A stretch of 8,726 nucleotides of DNA, taken from positions 1 through 8,726 of the forward strand of contig DFQC01000004.1 of NCBI GenBank assembly GCA_002377585.1. The letters are read 5' to 3'. Below the pieces are notes generated by a model. That model had not been told where the DNA came from, did not search any database, and saw only the letters and a program-made list of their open reading frames with translations. The position numbers were made by a program, and so were the translations under genes. Below are positions 6,182-8,726 of the stretch, in pieces; position 1 is the first letter of the stretch, and every line of letters begins with the position of its first letter. The stretch is from Anaerolineales bacterium UBA3499 (lineage in GTDB: Bacteria; Chloroflexota; Anaerolineae; Anaerolineales; UBA11657).

Positions 6182-6550
6182 ATGCGAGACGATGTAATAG
6201 CAAAGATTGCTGACGGCCAAAGCCTAGAACAAGCCCAACTAGCAGGAATTGACCTCCGTGGTGCTGACCTTCATGCGGCTAATCTCAGAAAGGCTAACCT
6301 AAGTCAGGCTAAACTAAATGGAGCTAACCTACAAGCAGCTGATCTTAGTCAGTCTAACCTACATGCAGCACATTTAAGTCAGGCTAACCTGACTAATGCA
6401 AACCTTAGTGGCACTAACCTAATATGGGCCAACCTTCGCGGAGCTAACCTAAGCGGGGCTAACTTGAATAAAGCTATCTATAACGACACCACGATACTTC
6501 CTGAGCACTTCGAACCAGAAGAAGCAGGGATGGTGCGATCAATAGAGTGA
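6182..6550 (+). CDS. Pentapeptide-repeat protein, cytoplasmic
   Basis: From the ATG at 6182 this is a 122-residue protein without a signal peptide. Its first residues (MRDDVIAKIADGQ) resemble the N-terminus of the 4089 protein. About 16 pentapeptides follow, residues 18-99, with central Leu at 20, 25, 30 and so on to 95, mostly GANLx, QANLx or AADLx. The tail has the shared pattern AIYNDTTILPEHFEP followed by GM. A start at the in-frame GTG at 6167 would add five residues encoded by the -10 box itself and is disfavoured. It reads away from the LOG-like gene and is followed by a possible small gene and a terminator at 6717-6747. Short coding segments such as AGTCAGGCTAAC also recur in the paralogue at 1509, consistent with duplication or with constraint from the repeat. 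The function is unknown. Confidence 0.88.
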   Translation: MRDDVIAKIADGQSLEQAQLAGIDLRGADLHAANLRKANLSQAKLNGANLQAADLSQSNLHAAHLSQANLTNANLSGTNLIWANLRGANLSGANLNKAIYNDTTILPEHFEPEEAGMVRSIE

Positions 6551-6581
6551 AAGCCATTGGGGACTGTCTCCAGTAGCCCAC

Positions 6582-6710
6582 ATGAAGTTCCTCCCACATC
6601 TAATTGGTTTACTAAAGTTCTTGTTTAATAGACGGTATCAACGACAACAACTAGTTATCGGCCTTACACGGCTTCTTCGAGAAATAAAACGGATAATTAA
6701 CTCCCAATAA
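6582..6710 (+). CDS. Possible small cationic peptide (42 residues)
   Basis: An ATG at 6582 opens 42 codons ending in TAA at 6708-6710. The peptide begins MKFLPHLIGLLKFLF, a hydrophobic run. It continues with a basic segment (NRRYQRQQ) and a second Leu/Ile/Arg-rich stretch (LTRLLREIKRII) that could form an amphipathic helix. The frame sits neatly between the pentapeptide-repeat gene (stop at 6550) and a strong terminator starting at 6717, as the second gene of a short unit would. Against it, there is no Shine-Dalgarno and no recognised homology, and a frame of this length can arise by chance. A membrane-active or membrane-associated peptide is conceivable but unproven. Confidence 0.35.
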   Translation: MKFLPHLIGLLKFLFNRRYQRQQLVIGLTRLLREIKRIINSQ

Positions 6711-6716
6711 CCAAAA

Positions 6717-6747
6717 GAAAAACCCAAGATGGTGTCTTGGGTTTTTC
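6717..6747. terminator. Strong Rho-independent terminator, probably bidirectional
   Basis: GAAAAACCCAAGA (6717-6729) pairs perfectly over 13 bp with TCTTGGGTTTTTC (6735-6747) around a TGGTG loop. The plus-strand T-run follows the GC part of the stem. It ends the unit containing the third pentapeptide-repeat gene and insulates the next gene. Confidence 0.92.
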
Positions 6748-6833
6748 ACTGATTTCTGGCTCAGAAACCTGTACCTCAAATTGTAACATAGTAAACTTTA
6801 GACATGCAAGGCTCGCGCTCACAAGGACCCGTC

Positions 6834-6863
6834 TTGCGATACAGTTGCCAATCAGTGTATATT
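6834..6863 (+). promoter_or_regulatory. Probable promoter of the secreted beta-propeller protein gene
   Basis: TTGCGA (6834-6839) and TATATT (6858-6863) are 18 bp apart. The -10 box is again preceded by GTG, as at the pentapeptide-repeat promoters. The predicted leader is about 29 nt, and no Shine-Dalgarno is visible before the ATG at 6899. Confidence 0.45.
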
Positions 6864-6898
6864 ACTCGTCCGTATATCTACACTAAGCTATTGTACCT

Positions 6899-8726
6899 AT
6901 GCGCTATTTTTTTAGTAGCACCCTAATACTTGCAGCGATCACCCTATTCCTATACTCGGCGATCAGGGTATTTGCCGAAACCCCTTCTAACATTTCGGAC
7001 GCGGGAAGCATAGAATTTGGTCACGGCAATCAAAAGCCAAGATACAGTGACACATTCACCATTGGTGCTAAAACATTTCTGATCTCTACCAGCGCCGGCG
7101 ATGGTGGATTGGGCAATGAGGGTATAACGACTTACGACATTAGTGACCTCGACAATATCACAACGGCGGATCACGTAAATGACACTTGTGCGTCTTGTGG
7201 CTATGACCAGGGCTACGATCGCATCCAATATCCCGCAGCCATTGAAGCTTTTACTATCGGATCAGACACTTACGCAGTCCACATTGGCATTGAAGGTATT
7301 CAACTCATCGCGATAGATGCTAATGGAGATATGACCAGCAAAGGTGCCGTAGCTGATTCTGGCGACTATATAGCACTGGCGTCTAGTATAAGTTCACCCT
7401 CTGACCTATCAACATTTGTAATAGGTTCCAATACATATGCCATTATCACTGGCGGAGGGGAGAGCAATAAGGTTCAAATCGTTGACTTGAGTGATGTTGG
7501 TAGCGGTAATGAAGATTCGCCATCGATCACTGCCAAGGACATAGTAGAACACGATGCAACCTTCACTGAACTTCTCACACCTGTTGGTGTTGATACCTTC
7601 GTTATTGATTCGAACACCTACGCAATAGTTACCGGCAATACTGATAATGGTGTTCAAATACTTGATATAAGTGATGTTGATAACATTGCGGCAAGGGGCA
7701 TAGCAGAGGACGGAGCAACATTCACCACACTTGATGGTCCCAGAGGGGTTGACACGTTCACCATAGGTTCGAGCACATATGCAATAGTTACAGCTCAAGA
7801 TGATAATGGGGTACAAATCCTTGATCTAAGCGATGTTGCAAACAGCAACGTCAGCGCCAAAGGCGTAGCGGTGGATGGTGAAACTTTCACTGAACTAGAG
7901 GGCCCAGACGATGTATCAACCTTCACGATCGGTACTTTTACATATGCAATGGTAGCATCCTACGAAGACGACGGTGCCCAGATCCTCGATATCAGCGATG
8001 TAGACAACATTACGGCAAAAGATGCCGCAACTCATGATGCGAACGGATTTAAACTTTTTGAGGCCATAGATACAGATATAGTTACCATTGATAATATTCT
8101 GTATGGAGTAATCACATCGAATTATGGAAATGGTCGTGCGCAGTTCATAAAACTAAACGACGATATAACCTCTCCCACCGTCGCAATAACATCTTCTTCC
8201 GGTTCTTCAGGCTCTTCGACTGGCTCAACAACATTGAGTTTTACTGCGACGTTCAATGAGTCCGTCAGCAATTTTGTTATCGGTGATATTACCGTTACCG
8301 GCTCCGCTAACGACGGCTCTCCAGCAGCAAGCAACTTTGACGGGTCGGGAACTACCTATACATTCGATGTGGTTAAAGGTTCATCTGCCGGGACCGTTTC
8401 GATAACAATCGCATCTGGAGCAGCTACAGATGCGGTTGGAAATGCCAACACTGTCTCCAACACATACATTCTGACTATAATAGATCCGACTAACACACCT
8501 ACGAATACACCTTCAAATACACCTTCAAATACAGCGACAGCTACCACTACACTGACCGGTGAATTTGAAGACTATACTGAGCCTCCTCATACCGCTACCA
8601 TTACAAGGACTACTACCTTCACTACCAGCCCGACCCTCACCCTGACTCCAAGTATCACGCCGACCTATACAGTAACATTCACCCCTACTTACACACCAAC
8701 AGTCACACCGACATTCACACCGACAT
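6899..8726 (+). CDS. Secreted beta-propeller/Ig-like protein with Thr/Pro stalk (partial, C-terminus beyond window)
   Basis: The frame is open from the ATG at 6899 to the right edge (609 residues). Residues 1-26 are a signal peptide: a basic start, then a hydrophobic core, with likely cleavage after VFA. Residues 53-421 hold seven repeats built on the pattern F-x-I-G-S-x-T-Y-A-I-V-T, then D-N-G-V-Q-I-L-D-I-S-D-V. They are 53-65 residues apart, which predicts a complete seven-bladed beta-propeller of the LVIVD-like kind. An insertion between blades 1 and 2 carries a CxxC (Cys97, Cys100). Residues 422-527 look like a bacterial Ig-like domain (Big_12-like), with FTATFNESV, GDITVTG and ATDAVGNANTVSN. 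From residue 530 the chain is Thr/Pro-rich (TNTPTNTP, later TFTPTYTPT) and still continuing. It is probably a cell-surface or secreted binding protein. Neither ligand nor anchor can be seen. The initiation site lacks a Shine-Dalgarno. Confidence 0.85.
   Translation, partial: MRYFFSSTLILAAITLFLYSAIRVFAETPSNISDAGSIEFGHGNQKPRYSDTFTIGAKTFLISTSAGDGGLGNEGITTYDISDLDNITTADHVNDTCASCGYDQGYDRIQYPAAIEAFTIGSDTYAVHIGIEGIQLIAIDANGDMTSKGAVADSGDYIALASSISSPSDLSTFVIGSNTYAIITGGGESNKVQIVDLSDVGSGNEDSPSITAKDIVEHDATFTELLTPVGVDTFVIDSNTYAIVTGNTDNGVQILDISDVDNIAARGIAEDGATFTTLDGPRGVDTFTIGSSTYAIVTAQDDNGVQILDLSDVANSNVSAKGVAVDGETFTELEGPDDVSTFTIGTFTYAMVASYEDDGAQILDISDVDNITAKDAATHDANGFKLFEAIDTDIVTIDNILYGVITSNYGNGRAQFIKLNDDITSPTVAITSSSGSSGSSTGSTTLSFTATFNESVSNFVIGDITVTGSANDGSPAASNFDGSGTTYTFDVVKGSSAGTVSITIASGAATDAVGNANTVSNTYILTIIDPTNTPTNTPSNTPSNTATATTTLTGEFEDYTEPPHTATITRTTTFTTSPTLTLTPSITPTYTVTFTPTYTPTVTPTFTPT
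7055..8161 (+). repeat. Seven degenerate tandem repeats encoding propeller blades
   Basis: Units begin at about 7055, 7250, 7415, 7598, 7757, 7922 and 8081, each with a F/V-x-I-x-x-x-x-Y/F core strand. Units 3 to 6 are the most alike, sharing TYAIVT and QILDISDV, while the first, second and last are degenerate. Divergence at the DNA level is high, so the array is old and not an active tandem repeat. Confidence 0.75.
8486..8726 (+). repeat. Thr/Pro-rich stalk-coding low-complexity region
   Basis: Beginning after the Ig-like domain, short units such as ACACCT and AAATACACCTTC recur and encode TNTP and TPT motifs. After a brief acidic break (GEFEDYTEPP) the repeats resume as T-P-T-x-T-P-T to the window edge. 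Such stretches usually act as extended, protease-resistant or glycosylated spacers on surface proteins. Confidence 0.7.

Noticed and set aside
6748..6833. Search for a tRNA or small RNA between the terminator and the next promoter
   Set aside because: No cloverleaf, TTC-loop motif or independent terminator could be found.
7409..7816. Minus-strand frame of 135 codons within the secreted protein gene (also 6950-7228, 8122-8334, 8356-8547)
   Set aside because: The plus frame has a signal peptide, regular repeats and an Ig-like domain. The minus frames only reflect the repetitive codon pattern.

Overview
The window looks like ordinary chromosomal DNA of a moderately AT-rich bacterium. It holds nine confident genes (two cut by the window edges), one possible very small gene, short intergenic gaps and two clean Rho-independent terminators. 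Exported lipoproteins, a large secreted protein with a Thr/Pro stalk, and promoters that put the start codon at the predicted transcription start would fit a Chloroflexota-like or cyanobacteria-like lineage. That placement is inference from style only, because no rRNA or phylogenetic marker is present. I see no transposase, integrase, phage gene, CRISPR array, tRNA or rRNA.

Left part (1-1203, minus strand): two tandem paralogous lipoproteins with a CIA30-like domain, 15 bp apart. The downstream one is cut by the left edge and carries a long Ser/Thr/Pro linker that the other lacks. After an intergenic region comes a plus-strand pentapeptide-repeat lipoprotein (1509-1913). It converges, through a two-way terminator, on a minus-strand pair: a DJ-1/PfpI-family protein (2057-2566) and an M18 metallo-aminopeptidase (2671-3960).

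Middle (3961-6181): a divergent promoter region separates the aminopeptidase from a plus-strand pair, a cytoplasmic pentapeptide-repeat protein (4089-4475) and, 12 bp later, a PfkB-family sugar or nucleoside kinase (4488-5462). The kinase converges, with a single base between stop codons, on a LOG/TIGR00725-like nucleotide-binding protein (5464-6045, minus).

Right part (6182-8726): a third pentapeptide-repeat protein, a possible 42-residue cationic peptide gene and a strong terminator. Then comes the start of a secreted protein with a signal peptide, seven beta-propeller-like repeats, a bacterial Ig-like domain and a Thr/Pro-rich stalk that runs off the right edge.

The most notable signal is a set of three pentapeptide-repeat genes within about 5 kb. 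They share one C-terminal tail and similar promoters. Two of them appear to be transcribed as leaderless mRNAs, with identical spacing from the -10 box to the ATG. Several gene starts are placed here at internal ATG codons, because the longer open frames begin at TTG or GTG codons that lie in promoter or Shine-Dalgarno sequence or upstream of a strong Shine-Dalgarno.
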